Source of the DNA: Bacillus_BA songklensis | GTDB lineage: Bacteria; Bacillota; Bacilli; Bacillales; Bacillaceae_H | Assembly: GCF_042649685.1 (NCBI RefSeq) | Contig: NZ_JBHRZT010000032.1 | Coordinates: 124,001-188,000, forward strand | Length of the DNA stretch: 64,000 nt | Reading direction: 5' to 3' | Shown here: positions 7,902 to 16,378 of the stretch, in pieces | How positions within the stretch are numbered: the first letter of the stretch is position 1 | Layout of the letters: each line of letters begins with the position of its first letter | Translations under genes and position numbers: made by a program | The notes under the pieces: model-generated | What the model was told of the DNA's origin: nothing | Database searches by the model: none | Seen by the model: the letters and a program-made list of their open reading frames with translations, nothing else

Positions 7902-9038
7902 GTGAAAGCAAGTCAGCCCCATGGAGGGATTTTAGTTAATCGAATCGATCATGAAGGTTCAGTTGATTCGTGTAAATATGAAGTGGAATTGGATAATATA
8001 GCACTTAGTGACTTGGAGCTAATCGCAATAGGGGGATACAGCCCGTTAATCGGTTTTCTTGACAAAGAGAACTATCATACTGTTGTCAAAGAGATGAGAC
8101 TTGCTAACGGTCTTCCATGGAGTATACCCATTACGTTACCTGTAAATGAGGATACAGCAAGTAAAATCGATATCGGAGATAAAGTTAAACTTGTAAGGGA
8201 GCAGGTTGTGTATGGGGTTATGACGGTTACGGACATGTATGTGCCAGACAAACAGAGAGAAGCCGCACTTGTTTACCAAACAACAGATCTTGCTCATCCA
8301 GGAGTAAAAAAACTCTTTGAGCGCCCGAATGTTTATTTAGCAGGGCCCATCACCCTCATTCGCCGTCCCCAAAAGGAAAAATTTGAACAATATTATTTAG
8401 ACCCAAGCGAAACAAGGGAGAAATTTAAACAACTAGGCTGGAATACGATTGTAGGTTTTCAAACCCGCAATCCTGTCCACCGTGCCCATGAATATATCCA
8501 AAAATCCGCTCTAGAAATAGTCGACGGTTTATTTCTCAACCCGCTTGTCGGCGAGACAAAGTCTGATGATGTACCAAGCGATGTTAGAATGGAGAGCTAT
8601 CAGGTTTTATTGAATCATTATTATCCGAAAGACCGTGTGTTTTTGTCCGTGTTTCCTGCGGCCATGCGCTATGCCGGTCCTCGTGAGGCCATTTTTCATG
8701 CTCTTGTCCGAAAAAATTATGGCTGCACACATTTCATTGTCGGACGTGACCATGCCGGGGTAGGAGATTATTATGGAACTTATGATTCCCAAAAAATATT
8801 CAGCAACTTTACAGAAGAAGAGATTGGAATTAAAACACTATTTTTTGAGCATAGCTTTTATTGCACAAAATGCGGGAACATGGGGTCCGCCAAAACATGC
8901 CCCCACGATAAAAAAGAGCATATCGTTTTATCAGGCACAAAGGTTAGGGAAATGCTGCGAAATGGTGAAATGCCCCCAAAAGAATTCAGTCGCCCCGAAG
9001 TGGCAAAAGTATTAATCAAAGGAATGCGCAACAATTAA
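7902..9038 (+). CDS. sat: Sulfate adenylyltransferase (ATP sulfurylase)
   Basis: Sat couples ATP and sulfate to adenosine 5'-phosphosulfate. The 378-residue monofunctional enzyme begins at GTG 7902 after GGAGGTAAAAAA. Catalytic motifs are visible: QTRNPVHRAHEYIQKSALE (residues ~187-205, containing the HxxH element), the GRDHAGVGDYYG motif (~283-294), and a C-terminal four-cysteine metal site (YCTKCGNMGSAKTCPHD). PIYS-equivalent residues are in GYSPLIGFL near the N-terminus. It is the second gene of the sulfur operon, 48 bp after cysH. Length is usual for the Bacillus form. Confidence 0.94.
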   Translation: MKASQPHGGILVNRIDHEGSVDSCKYEVELDNIALSDLELIAIGGYSPLIGFLDKENYHTVVKEMRLANGLPWSIPITLPVNEDTASKIDIGDKVKLVREQVVYGVMTVTDMYVPDKQREAALVYQTTDLAHPGVKKLFERPNVYLAGPITLIRRPQKEKFEQYYLDPSETREKFKQLGWNTIVGFQTRNPVHRAHEYIQKSALEIVDGLFLNPLVGETKSDDVPSDVRMESYQVLLNHYYPKDRVFLSVFPAAMRYAGPREAIFHALVRKNYGCTHFIVGRDHAGVGDYYGTYDSQKIFSNFTEEEIGIKTLFFEHSFYCTKCGNMGSAKTCPHDKKEHIVLSGTKVREMLRNGEMPPKEFSRPEVAKVLIKGMRNN

Positions 9039-9062
9039 GTCAATCGGGAGTGAGAGGGAAAG

Positions 9063-9659
9063 ATGACTAAAAGCATTGTATGGCATCATTCAACGATTAC
9101 AAAGGCCGACAGGCAGCGGTTGAATCAGCATAAAAGCTGTGTTCTCTGGTTTACCGGCTTATCGGGGTCGGGAAAATCGACTTTAGCTAATGAAATAGAT
9201 AGGAGACTGTATCACTTGGGGATAAGGAGCTATATTTTAGACGGTGATAATGTTCGTCACGGCCTAAGTAAAGACCTTGGATTCGGCAAGAAAGACCGAA
9301 TCGAAAATATTAGAAGGATAGGAGAAGTCGCAAAGCTTTTTGTGGACAGTGGACAAATTGTATCGACCGCTTTTATCTCTCCGTTTCGCAAAGATCGAGA
9401 TCAAATAAGAAAATTGTTTCCAGCCGGTGAATTTATTGAAATTTACGTGAACTGTCCGCTGAATATATGTGAAAAACGCGATCCTAAAGGCTTATATCAT
9501 AAAGCAAGAAGGGGGGAAATCCGCGAATTTACCGGGATTGACTCACCATATGAAATACCTGCCAATCCCGAATTAATGATTGAAACCAATAAGTATTCAA
9601 TCAATAAAGCGGCAGAAATGGTGATTGATTATTTAAGAAAAAAAGAATTTATTCAATGA
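9063..9659 (+). CDS. cysC: Adenylyl-sulfate kinase
   Basis: CysC phosphorylates APS to PAPS. The 198-residue protein has the Walker A GLSGSGKST (residues ~33-41), the DGDNVRHGL motif, NIRRIGEVAKLF, and the GIDSPYEIPANPEL substrate loop, all diagnostic. It is 24 bp after sat, in the same operon, so both APS and PAPS can be formed. The cluster composition (reductase, sulfurylase, kinase beside comB/comA) parallels yitB-yitA-yisZ with yitC-yitD in B. subtilis. Confidence 0.94.
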   Translation: MTKSIVWHHSTITKADRQRLNQHKSCVLWFTGLSGSGKSTLANEIDRRLYHLGIRSYILDGDNVRHGLSKDLGFGKKDRIENIRRIGEVAKLFVDSGQIVSTAFISPFRKDRDQIRKLFPAGEFIEIYVNCPLNICEKRDPKGLYHKARRGEIREFTGIDSPYEIPANPELMIETNKYSINKAAEMVIDYLRKKEFIQ

Positions 9660-9715
9660 CATAAAAGGGGACGCCCCGAAACGACAAGATACACGTGTTT
9701 TTCGATTACCCGATA

Positions 9716-9771
9716 AAAGAATCGTCATGAAGAATCCAGGAAAACCAAGGATTTTCTTGACGATTCTTTTT
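9716..9771 (+). terminator. Terminator of the cysH-sat-cysC operon
   Basis: AAGAATCGTCA pairs with TGACGATTCTT followed by TTT; an inner stem GAATCC/GGATTTTC lies in the loop. It is 57 bases after the cysC stop. An outwardly similar long-stem terminator follows glcB (54273-54329). Confidence 0.8.
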
Positions 9772-9834
9772 GATTTAAGAACTTATTTTATGGTGAAGGG
9801 CTTCTTTAAAAAGTAAGTATTCGGAGATGTCCAG

Positions 9835-9952
9835 CTCCACGAGCCAGTCCCTACGGCCATTTCGCTTCTTCCTGCGGAACCAAAAAAACGGTTCCTTCTC
9901 AGAACCTCCAATGTCCTATGGGCCTAAACGGGCTCGTTCCGCTTTTCTTATT
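9835..9952 (-). repeat. S-element copy 1 (AGCGGA...GGAGCTGGACATC repeat)
   Basis: On the minus strand it reads TAAGAAAAGCGGAACGAGCC, then GGACATTGGAGG, a hairpin AAGGAACCG...TTTTTTGGTTCC, GAAGCGAAATGGCCG and GGAGCTGGACATCTC. The same order of blocks occurs at 56043-56165 and 61485-61612. I recognise this as a repeat type common in Bacillaceae intergenic regions; its function is unknown. Confidence 0.7.
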
Positions 9953-10409
9953 GATGTGTATGGGGATGGTTACCTTCCTGGGCTTTTACGATGTTTCCAA
10001 TTTCCTCTAATAAATAGCGAATGTCTGCCCCTTCTGTAAGGTTAATTTTTATTTCCTTTAGTGCTAGCTTCTTTACCTTGGCCATTATATCTTCTTTAGA
10101 ATCGCTATCTTTATCCTCACTTTCTTTAGAATCTTTTTCTTTGTCCTCGCTTTCTTTAGAGTCATCTTCTTTCACTAATTGTTTGTTCCCGTGGCGATCT
10201 AAAATCCAAAAAATATAATTCAAATTGGGATTTTCCTCAGGAAAAGTAAAGAAGATTACAAAATGAATATCAAAATAGTCATCAAAGTACTGGAGTATTC
10301 CCCTGAGATAGTTATCTTCATTTTTGGTGGAAGATAGGGAAACACGGTAATCGTTTTTTAATCCTATTTGTTCGATTTCATCTAGAATGTACTCAATAAA
10401 TAGCTTCAT
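9948..10409 (-). CDS. Hypothetical protein with charged KESED repeat, opposite the germination operon
   Basis: The start is ATG 10409 with AAAGGAGTG upstream; a longer frame to 10631 has no such site. The 153-residue protein has a folded-looking N-terminal half (MKLFIEYILDEIEQIGLKND, then FDIHFVIFFTFPEENPNLNY) of alternating hydrophobic pattern. Next comes a strongly charged linker of tandem KESEDK units (residues ~80-103), then an amphipathic segment (LALKEIKINLTEGADIRYLL). No signal peptide is seen. I do not recognise the family. It is divergent from gerXA with 280 bp between, so a spore-stage role is possible but only positional. Confidence 0.6.
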   Translation of the reverse strand: MKLFIEYILDEIEQIGLKNDYRVSLSSTKNEDNYLRGILQYFDDYFDIHFVIFFTFPEENPNLNYIFWILDRHGNKQLVKEDDSKESEDKEKDSKESEDKDSDSKEDIMAKVKKLALKEIKINLTEGADIRYLLEEIGNIVKAQEGNHPHTHQ

Positions 10410-10688
10410 TTTTTCACTCCTTTCCCTTAGTCTTCCATCCTTTTTTGTTTTCATTAATTTTATTAAAAAAAGAGAATGGCAATTGTTATGTTTAACTAAT
10501 GAACCTTTGGGCACTACTAATCCATATATGTACATATAAACGATGACAACAGGCCGCTTGCCGGTTTCAAGCAGTTGAACAGCTGTAAAGGTCAAGTAAG
10601 GGACAAGGAAATACATGGGAATGCTTTTCAATCAAAGCGATCCTTTCATATCCTAACAAAAAGAATATCAGAAATTGAGGTTGAAAGT

Positions 10689-12035
10689 ATGAATTCCGTG
10701 GAAGAAACAAGACATTGGCTTGTTGAACAACTAAAGCCAACTTTTGATGTTGTTGAACAGGAATTAAAGGCAAAGGAAAAGGAATGTGTTTTTCTATTTA
10801 TCAAAACTCTCACGAATAACCAGGAAATTCAGCTGAATTTCATTAAGCCGTTCTTTGAAATTCAAACGACAGAAGACTTTATTTCTTATCTCAGGTCGAT
10901 GCCTAATGGCCAAGAGATAGAATCAGACGAGCAAGTGTTGAAGGACTTGACAAAAGGATCACTGGCCATTTTTACAAAGAAAGAAATTTTCCTATTTGAT
11001 GTAAAAGAAGTTAAGAATAATACCATTTTAACCGCAGCAGTTGAAACGACGATCCAAGGTCCACAAATGGCTTTAAGTGAAAGCGTTCAGATAAATATGA
11101 ACTTGATACGGCATCGCTACCATCAGCCTAACCTGACATTTGAAATAAGCGAAATAGGTGAGAAAAGTAAACAAAATCTTGTTCTTATATATGATAAAGA
11201 TGAAGTAAACAGCGCCGTCCTTGAAAGAATCAAAAGGGAGCTGCCGCAAATTAACAGGCCCATCATTCAAGCGGCAGGGGAGTTGCACCGCTTGTTTAAT
11301 GGAAGAAGGCTGGCTTTATTTCCTACGATGATGATTACGGAACGTCCGGATCGTATTATATACAATATTGCCCAGGGGAAGGTCATTATTTTACTTGATG
11401 GGAATCCATTTGCTTTAATGGCTCCAGCTGTTTTTTTCGATTTTATGAGTTCGATGGATGATGTGTATCAATCATATTGGGTTTCCAAGTTTCTTAAGGC
11501 TCTTCGCTATTTAGGCTTGTTTATTAGTTTGATTTTGCCGGGGATGTATGTAGGAATTACGTCTTTTAACCCGGAGGTCTTTGAACCCCAGCTCGCCTTA
11601 TCTGTCGCGGCGAGCAGGGCAGGCGTACCTTACCCGTCTTATATGGAAGTTTTGTTCATGCTCATCGCGATGGAGCTGCTCGTAGAAGCGAGTATAAGGC
11701 TGCCTAAAACGATTAGCGGAACGGCCACGACTGTTGGAGGGCTGATTTTAGGCACAGCCGCCACAGAAGCAGCGCTCGTTTCAAATATCATGATCATCAT
11801 CGTTGCAGCAGTTGCCATTTCGAACTTCGCCATCCCGATTAATGAGATGAGTTTCTCCATGAGGGTCATGAAATATGTATTATTGCTGATAGCCACACTC
11901 TCGGGTCTTGTCGGATTACTTTTAGGTTTAATCGGATTGATCTTTTATCTCGTTAACCAGAATAGTTTTGGAGAGCCTTATTTAAAGATTTTCTGGCAGA
12001 AGAAAGAAGATGAAACTAAAGGGGTATCACAATGA
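10689..12035 (+). CDS. GerA-family spore germinant receptor, A subunit
   Basis: The start ATG 10689 follows GAGGTTGAAAG; the frame upstream to 10575 lacks a ribosome binding site. The 448-residue protein has a soluble N-terminal domain (residues ~1-235) and a membrane half with about five segments. Family motifs are visible: RTLVLIYD-type KDEVNSAVLERIKREL, FPTMMITERPDRI, GKVIILLDGNPFALMAP, and ISGTATTVGGLILGTAATEA, all typical of GerA/Spore_GerA (PF03323). With the B and C subunits it forms an inner-membrane receptor of the dormant spore that senses amino acids or sugars; the specific germinant cannot be predicted. It is the first gene of an A-B-C operon, overlapping the next gene by four bases. 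Confidence 0.92.
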   Translation: MNSVEETRHWLVEQLKPTFDVVEQELKAKEKECVFLFIKTLTNNQEIQLNFIKPFFEIQTTEDFISYLRSMPNGQEIESDEQVLKDLTKGSLAIFTKKEIFLFDVKEVKNNTILTAAVETTIQGPQMALSESVQINMNLIRHRYHQPNLTFEISEIGEKSKQNLVLIYDKDEVNSAVLERIKRELPQINRPIIQAAGELHRLFNGRRLALFPTMMITERPDRIIYNIAQGKVIILLDGNPFALMAPAVFFDFMSSMDDVYQSYWVSKFLKALRYLGLFISLILPGMYVGITSFNPEVFEPQLALSVAASRAGVPYPSYMEVLFMLIAMELLVEASIRLPKTISGTATTVGGLILGTAATEAALVSNIMIIIVAAVAISNFAIPINEMSFSMRVMKYVLLLIATLSGLVGLLLGLIGLIFYLVNQNSFGEPYLKIFWQKKEDETKGVSQ

Positions 12036-13126
12036 ACCGTTATTATTACTATCTTGTGGCAGTGAACATGTTGGTCAATATCATTGTGTTTATACCGAAG
12101 ATTTTATTAAATGAGAGAAAGAGCGGCGCTGTAATGGCCATCGTTTTAGCCATTTTCATTGCCCTGTTTCTTCTGTATTGCTACACAAACCTGATGAATC
12201 AATTTCCTGGAAAAGGATTACCCGAGCTGTTAAAAGAGAATACAGCAAAGTGGTTCTATACAGTTACCATTTTTCTTCACGGGATCATGTGGTTTATAGC
12301 CGGTTTGATTACGTTAATTGGATTTACTGACCTGATCAAACGGTTTATGAATCCCGATATGCCGCAGACAATGATTGTGATCGTATTTCTGGCTTTTATT
12401 ACATATGCGGCTTTGTTGGACAGCAAAAAGGTTCTTTACTCGATTGAGATCATTTTGTTGCTCAGTATGCCGCTCATCGTGGTGATTTTTATAAAGGCAT
12501 ATACAAGTGAGAGCTTGAACTGGGACTTCGTTCGGCTGCCCTTGACGTATTATTACAAGCTTCCTGATTACACTACGATTTCTGCCTGTGCCTATACCTT
12601 TCAGGGCTTTTTAAATATAAGCATCTTTAACAGGGTGTTTACAAAGAAACAAGTGCTGAAAGGGAACATGCTAATTGGAATTGGTCTTTTCGGACTGGTC
12701 ACTTTATTTACGACAATGTTTATTCCGATCGGGTTTCAAGGGTTCCAGGGAGTGGGGGATTTAGTTTTTCCATGGATTGTAACGAGCGATTCGATGCGCA
12801 TGCAATTTATCTTTGTCGAACGAGTACTCTATATTTTTCTTCTGCTGTTCGTCGGCTTATCCATCATAAACATCGTCATTCATTGGCATGTTGCAGTCGA
12901 ATACTTTAAATGCATTTTTACGTTCAAAAAGCTGGAATGGAAGGGGAGAAACTTGTCTGATTATGTGATTTTTTTGGCCTTTTGGGTGCTTACTCTCACC
13001 ATCGCGAATTATTTGACGGAATACCAGGCATTAAAGTATACAATGATCTGGCTCAACTTTTTAATCCCTTTTAACCTGTTTGGTATCGCCATATTATGGT
13101 ACTTTATGCGGAGGGCGAAAGCATGA
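12032..13126 (+). CDS. GerA-family spore germinant receptor, B subunit
   Basis: The 364-residue integral membrane protein has about ten segments in the arrangement of the GerAB/spore permease family (PF03845, APC superfamily). It starts MNRYYYYLVAVNMLVNIIVF and contains the loop FPGKGLPELLKENTAKWF. It probably binds the germinant. The ATG overlaps the gerXA stop (ATGA) and its own stop overlaps the gerXC start, showing strict co-expression. Length is normal for the family. Confidence 0.92.
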   Translation: MNRYYYYLVAVNMLVNIIVFIPKILLNERKSGAVMAIVLAIFIALFLLYCYTNLMNQFPGKGLPELLKENTAKWFYTVTIFLHGIMWFIAGLITLIGFTDLIKRFMNPDMPQTMIVIVFLAFITYAALLDSKKVLYSIEIILLLSMPLIVVIFIKAYTSESLNWDFVRLPLTYYYKLPDYTTISACAYTFQGFLNISIFNRVFTKKQVLKGNMLIGIGLFGLVTLFTTMFIPIGFQGFQGVGDLVFPWIVTSDSMRMQFIFVERVLYIFLLLFVGLSIINIVIHWHVAVEYFKCIFTFKKLEWKGRNLSDYVIFLAFWVLTLTIANYLTEYQALKYTMIWLNFLIPFNLFGIAILWYFMRRAKA

Positions 13127-14256
13127 ATGATAAAGGAAGGAAAGTAAAAAAGAACATCGCTCTTTTATGTGTAATGCTTTTCATTATGGTCCTTGCCTGC
13201 AGCGCCTGCAATGGTTTTAAAGACATTGATAGGCGTATCTTTGTAGTGGGAATCGGAGTGGACAAATCAAAGGAAAAAAATAAAGCTTACAGAGTGACGT
13301 TGAAGTTGGCCAATCCAAGTGCTGATAATAAGAGTGGCGAAGGACCAAAATATACTTATTTATCGCAAGACGCGGAAAATATCTCAGAAGCTGTCCGGAC
13401 CATGAAATCCAGAACCGATAAAGAATTGGATTTTGGGCATGCCAAAACGATTGTTCTCAGTGATGGGATTGTAGCAGGAAATCTAAGGAAAACGATCGAC
13501 TGGTTTATCCGAAGACGAGACATCCAGCAGATTTCTTGGGTAAGTATTGGAAGAACGTCTGCAGAAAAGGTTTTAAAAGCAGAGCTTAAGTCGGAAAAAC
13601 TGCCTGGTGATGCCTTGATTAATCCGTTTGATGAGACTGGGACAGAATCCCCATACATTGTGACAACCTTTTTGTTTGATTTAAGAAGGAGACTGGCGGA
13701 TGACGGGATTGATCCCATCCTTCCTATCATAGAGTATAATAAAAACGAAAAGTTGTTTGAAATTAATAAATCGGCAGTCATCAATAATGGTGGACAGCCG
13801 TTGAGTTTAGGTCCGGATGAAACAAAATATTTCAATGCACTATCTAATCGCTTTACGAATATAGACATAAAGGTAAAGCAAAATGATTTAAACTTTACGA
13901 TGTTTGTTATTTCATTGAAGGCGAAATACAAAATTTTCACTCCTGATAACGAACAGCCGGTTCTCAGGATGAATGTCGAAATGGATGGACTTATTGAGGA
14001 ATCTCAAACTGATCTGCCGATGGAAAATATGGAGACTTATACGAGAGCAGCCAGCAAGGAAGCAAGAAAACGCATTATGGAATTTTTGCGTTTGCTCCAA
14101 ATACGAGGGATTGATCCGCTGGGATTTGGCCTTAGGTACCAGGCAACAAGAGTCAGCCGTGAAGACAAGTATCAACAATGGCTGGAGATTTATCCTATTA
14201 TTCGCTTTGATGTAAATGTGAAGGCAAACGTTAAGAGCACAGGAACCGTTGAGTGA
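13123..14256 (+). CDS. GerA-family spore germinant receptor, C subunit lipoprotein
   Basis: The ATG at 13123 overlaps the gerXB stop and has GGAGG upstream; the frame from 13096 is rejected. The 377-residue protein has a basic start, hydrophobic core and lipobox region (MVLACSACNG, residues ~20-29) for lipid attachment. It then has the GerAC pattern IDRRIFVVGIGVDKS, LDFGHAKTIVLSD and a C-terminal Spore_GerAC domain ending EIYPIIRFDVNVKANV. It completes the receptor on the outer face of the spore inner membrane. sigmaG-dependent expression is usual for such operons; I did not find a convincing promoter. Confidence 0.92.
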   Translation: MNDKGRKVKKNIALLCVMLFIMVLACSACNGFKDIDRRIFVVGIGVDKSKEKNKAYRVTLKLANPSADNKSGEGPKYTYLSQDAENISEAVRTMKSRTDKELDFGHAKTIVLSDGIVAGNLRKTIDWFIRRRDIQQISWVSIGRTSAEKVLKAELKSEKLPGDALINPFDETGTESPYIVTTFLFDLRRRLADDGIDPILPIIEYNKNEKLFEINKSAVINNGGQPLSLGPDETKYFNALSNRFTNIDIKVKQNDLNFTMFVISLKAKYKIFTPDNEQPVLRMNVEMDGLIEESQTDLPMENMETYTRAASKEARKRIMEFLRLLQIRGIDPLGFGLRYQATRVSREDKYQQWLEIYPIIRFDVNVKANVKSTGTVE

Positions 14257-14283
14257 TGGGGTTAAATGCAGAGATGATTATAT

Positions 14284-14328
14284 GGAGGGTGTCCCAAGTA
14301 CAAAAACCGTACTTTTGGGACACCCTCC
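14284..14328. repeat. P-palindrome copy 1, after the germination operon
   Basis: A near-perfect 45-bp palindrome, GGAGGGTGTCCCAA...TTGGGACACCCTCC with a CAAAAACCG centre, 27 bases after gerXC. It is not followed by a T-run. Its plan (GGGTG-CCCAAAAG-TTTTT-GGGACACCC) resembles the 44-bp palindromes at 31732 and 44605. It may act as a terminator or be a mobile palindrome. Confidence 0.6.
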
Positions 14329-14448
14329 TGCGATGATCCGTCATTAACAATCCAATCATAAAATTCTAATTATTTTCAATCGTTTTTCTATTCAAATAAT
14401 TGCATTTCCGCTAAGATGAAAATAAAACGCTTTCAAAGAGGGGATGTT

Positions 14449-14940
14449 ATGATCATTCTAGGCATTGTAACAGGACGATTTGATTCCTCCAACCAGCGGC
14501 AGAGGGTAGAGGGGTTCAAGGATGCAATTAATAAGGAAAAAAGAATCAAATTGGTTGACATAAAAGAATCCCATATCACAAAAAACGGAGCTGTACAGGC
14601 GGCCTATAATTTGTTGAGAGAGAATCCTTACTTAACGGCATTTTACGGAACAAGCGCCCTTGATGGAATAGGGGTCGATCAAGCTGTCAAACAGTTTCCA
14701 TACAAACCAAAACCTTATATTGTCGTGTTTGACACATTGCCTGAAACTCTAAGCTTAGTCCAGGAGGGTTCGATTGATGCAACGATTTCGCAATATCCAT
14801 ATGAAATGGGTTATGAGGCGGTCGAGGTTCTTCTGAAGCTGAAAAAAGGTGAACATCCGAATGTCTTGCAGCATACCGACACGATGGTAATCAGTCCCAA
14901 TCAATTGCCGATAACGCCAGCGGTTGGAAAGGAGCTGTAA
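14449..14940 (+). pseudogene. C-terminal half of a periplasmic-binding-protein-type sugar sensor (5'-truncated)
   Basis: The 163-residue frame from ATG 14449 (AGAGGGGATGTT upstream) reads MIILGIVTGRFDSSNQRQR and continues through an NGAVQAAYNLLRENP helix, FYGTSALDGIGVDQAVKQ, IVVFDTLPETLSLVQEGSID and QYPYEMGYEAVEVLL. These are the second-half motifs of Peripla_BP_4 (ribose-binding-like) proteins of ~320 residues. The first lobe, signal peptide and membrane anchor are absent. Full-length relatives sit directly before YesM/YesN-type two-component genes and present the ligand to the kinase, so this appears to be a truncated sensor. A ribosome binding site is present, so a cytoplasmic half-protein could still be made. 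Confidence 0.7.
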
Positions 14941-14941
14941 A

Positions 14942-16378
14942 ATGAAGACGATTCGAAGCAAACTGCTCCTCTATTTTTTCACGTTTGTCGTTCTCTTTAA
15001 TATTGTATCTGTGTCCATTTATTTTAGCAGTCGTTCTTTCCTATCAGAGTACGATGAGAGTTTCGCCAGGTTTTTACTTCTCAATCAAATCTCCCAAACA
15101 TCCAACCTGCTATATGAAAAAGCAAATGAATATGTAGTGGAAAAGAACGAATCGCATATCAAGGAGTTTCATAAAATCCGCCGTGAGCTCGAGAATCAAG
15201 TAGAGCATCTGAAGGAAGATCAAAACGGCCTGGAAACTGTAAAGCTTCAAAAATACACACATATGATCGAAAACCTCGTTCAGGAATGCGAAATGGCGGT
15301 CGGCTTTGTCATAAGGGACGATATTGCCCAATATACGAGGCATTTGAATGAGGCAAGGAATATCTCATTATATTTGCAAGAGACCATTCTTTCGCTCATC
15401 GACCTGGAGCTGACAGACTATCAATCTTTCTATGCCAATATGGAACAGAGAAATGAATCATTTAAATGGTTTACGTTCTTTTTGTTTAACACTACGGTGC
15501 TGCTCGCCATCTTTTTTGCTTTATGGTTTTCAAGGGGAATCAATCGCCCCATCCAAATACTCTCAAAAGCTGCTCATGAAATTTCAACAGGCCGATTTGA
15601 CGGGGCGGAATTAAAAATCGAATCCAACGATGAACTAAAGCTGCTCGGCCATACTTTCAACACCATGCGAAGCAGTATCCGTCAATATATTGCCGAAATC
15701 GAAGAGAAATCGGAGCTTGATAGACTGCTAAAGGAATTGGAATTAAGGCATCTTCAAAACCAAATCAATCCCCATTTTCTATTTAACACGCTTAATACGA
15801 TTTCAAGAATGGCGTATTTAGAGGATGCAGACGAGACATCCCGTTTGATTCAATCTGTTTCAGCTCTGTTGCGGTACAGCCTGAATGATTTAAAAAAGAG
15901 TGTACGCCTAAAAGAAGAGGTCCAAGTCGTGACAGAGTATTTTTATATCCAACAAACACGTTTTGCCGATCGAATCCGTTTTTTTAGGGAAATCGATGAA
16001 GCGTGTTTAGACGTTGAAATCCCGAGTCTCACACTGCAGCCGCTTGTCGAAAATGCCTTCATCCATGGAGTGGAACATATGGAGGAAGGCGGTGAAATCT
16101 CGCTCATTATTTATAAACAAGATTTAAGTGTGATAGTTGAAATCAAGGATAACGGCAAAGGAATATCCGCCAATCAAATTCAATCACTGTTTCAACAAGT
16201 GACAGAAGAGCTGCAAAGAGAACATACAGGGCATTCGACAGGGCTGGGGGTTCCAAATGTCATCCGCCGTTTACAGCTTTTTTATCAATATGAGCATGTC
16301 GTGGAAATCGATTCTTTTCCAAATCAAGGAACGACAGTGAGACTCATCATACCGGTGAAGGAGGAATTTGCGGGATGA
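14942..16378 (+). CDS. YesM-family sensor histidine kinase
   Basis: The start ATG 14942 is preceded by AAAGGAG inside the end of the previous frame. The 478-residue protein has TM1 (~residues 8-28), an extracellular helical segment (~30-165), TM2 (~170-192), a HAMP region (RGINRPIQILSKAAHEIS), the His_kinase motif LQNQINPHFLFNTLN with the phosphorylated His, an N-box LVENAFIHGVEH and a G-box DNGKGIS. It phosphorylates the following response regulator. Such kinases control sugar or oligosaccharide ABC transporters, which fits the downstream genes. The upstream sensor protein is truncated, so signal input may be altered. Confidence 0.92.
   Translation: MKTIRSKLLLYFFTFVVLFNIVSVSIYFSSRSFLSEYDESFARFLLLNQISQTSNLLYEKANEYVVEKNESHIKEFHKIRRELENQVEHLKEDQNGLETVKLQKYTHMIENLVQECEMAVGFVIRDDIAQYTRHLNEARNISLYLQETILSLIDLELTDYQSFYANMEQRNESFKWFTFFLFNTTVLLAIFFALWFSRGINRPIQILSKAAHEISTGRFDGAELKIESNDELKLLGHTFNTMRSSIRQYIAEIEEKSELDRLLKELELRHLQNQINPHFLFNTLNTISRMAYLEDADETSRLIQSVSALLRYSLNDLKKSVRLKEEVQVVTEYFYIQQTRFADRIRFFREIDEACLDVEIPSLTLQPLVENAFIHGVEHMEEGGEISLIIYKQDLSVIVEIKDNGKGISANQIQSLFQQVTEELQREHTGHSTGLGVPNVIRRLQLFYQYEHVVEIDSFPNQGTTVRLIIPVKEEFAG

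Noticed and set aside
13356..14178. Antisense frames within the gerXC gene
   Set aside because: Shadows of a well-supported lipoprotein gene on the plus strand; no own start signals.
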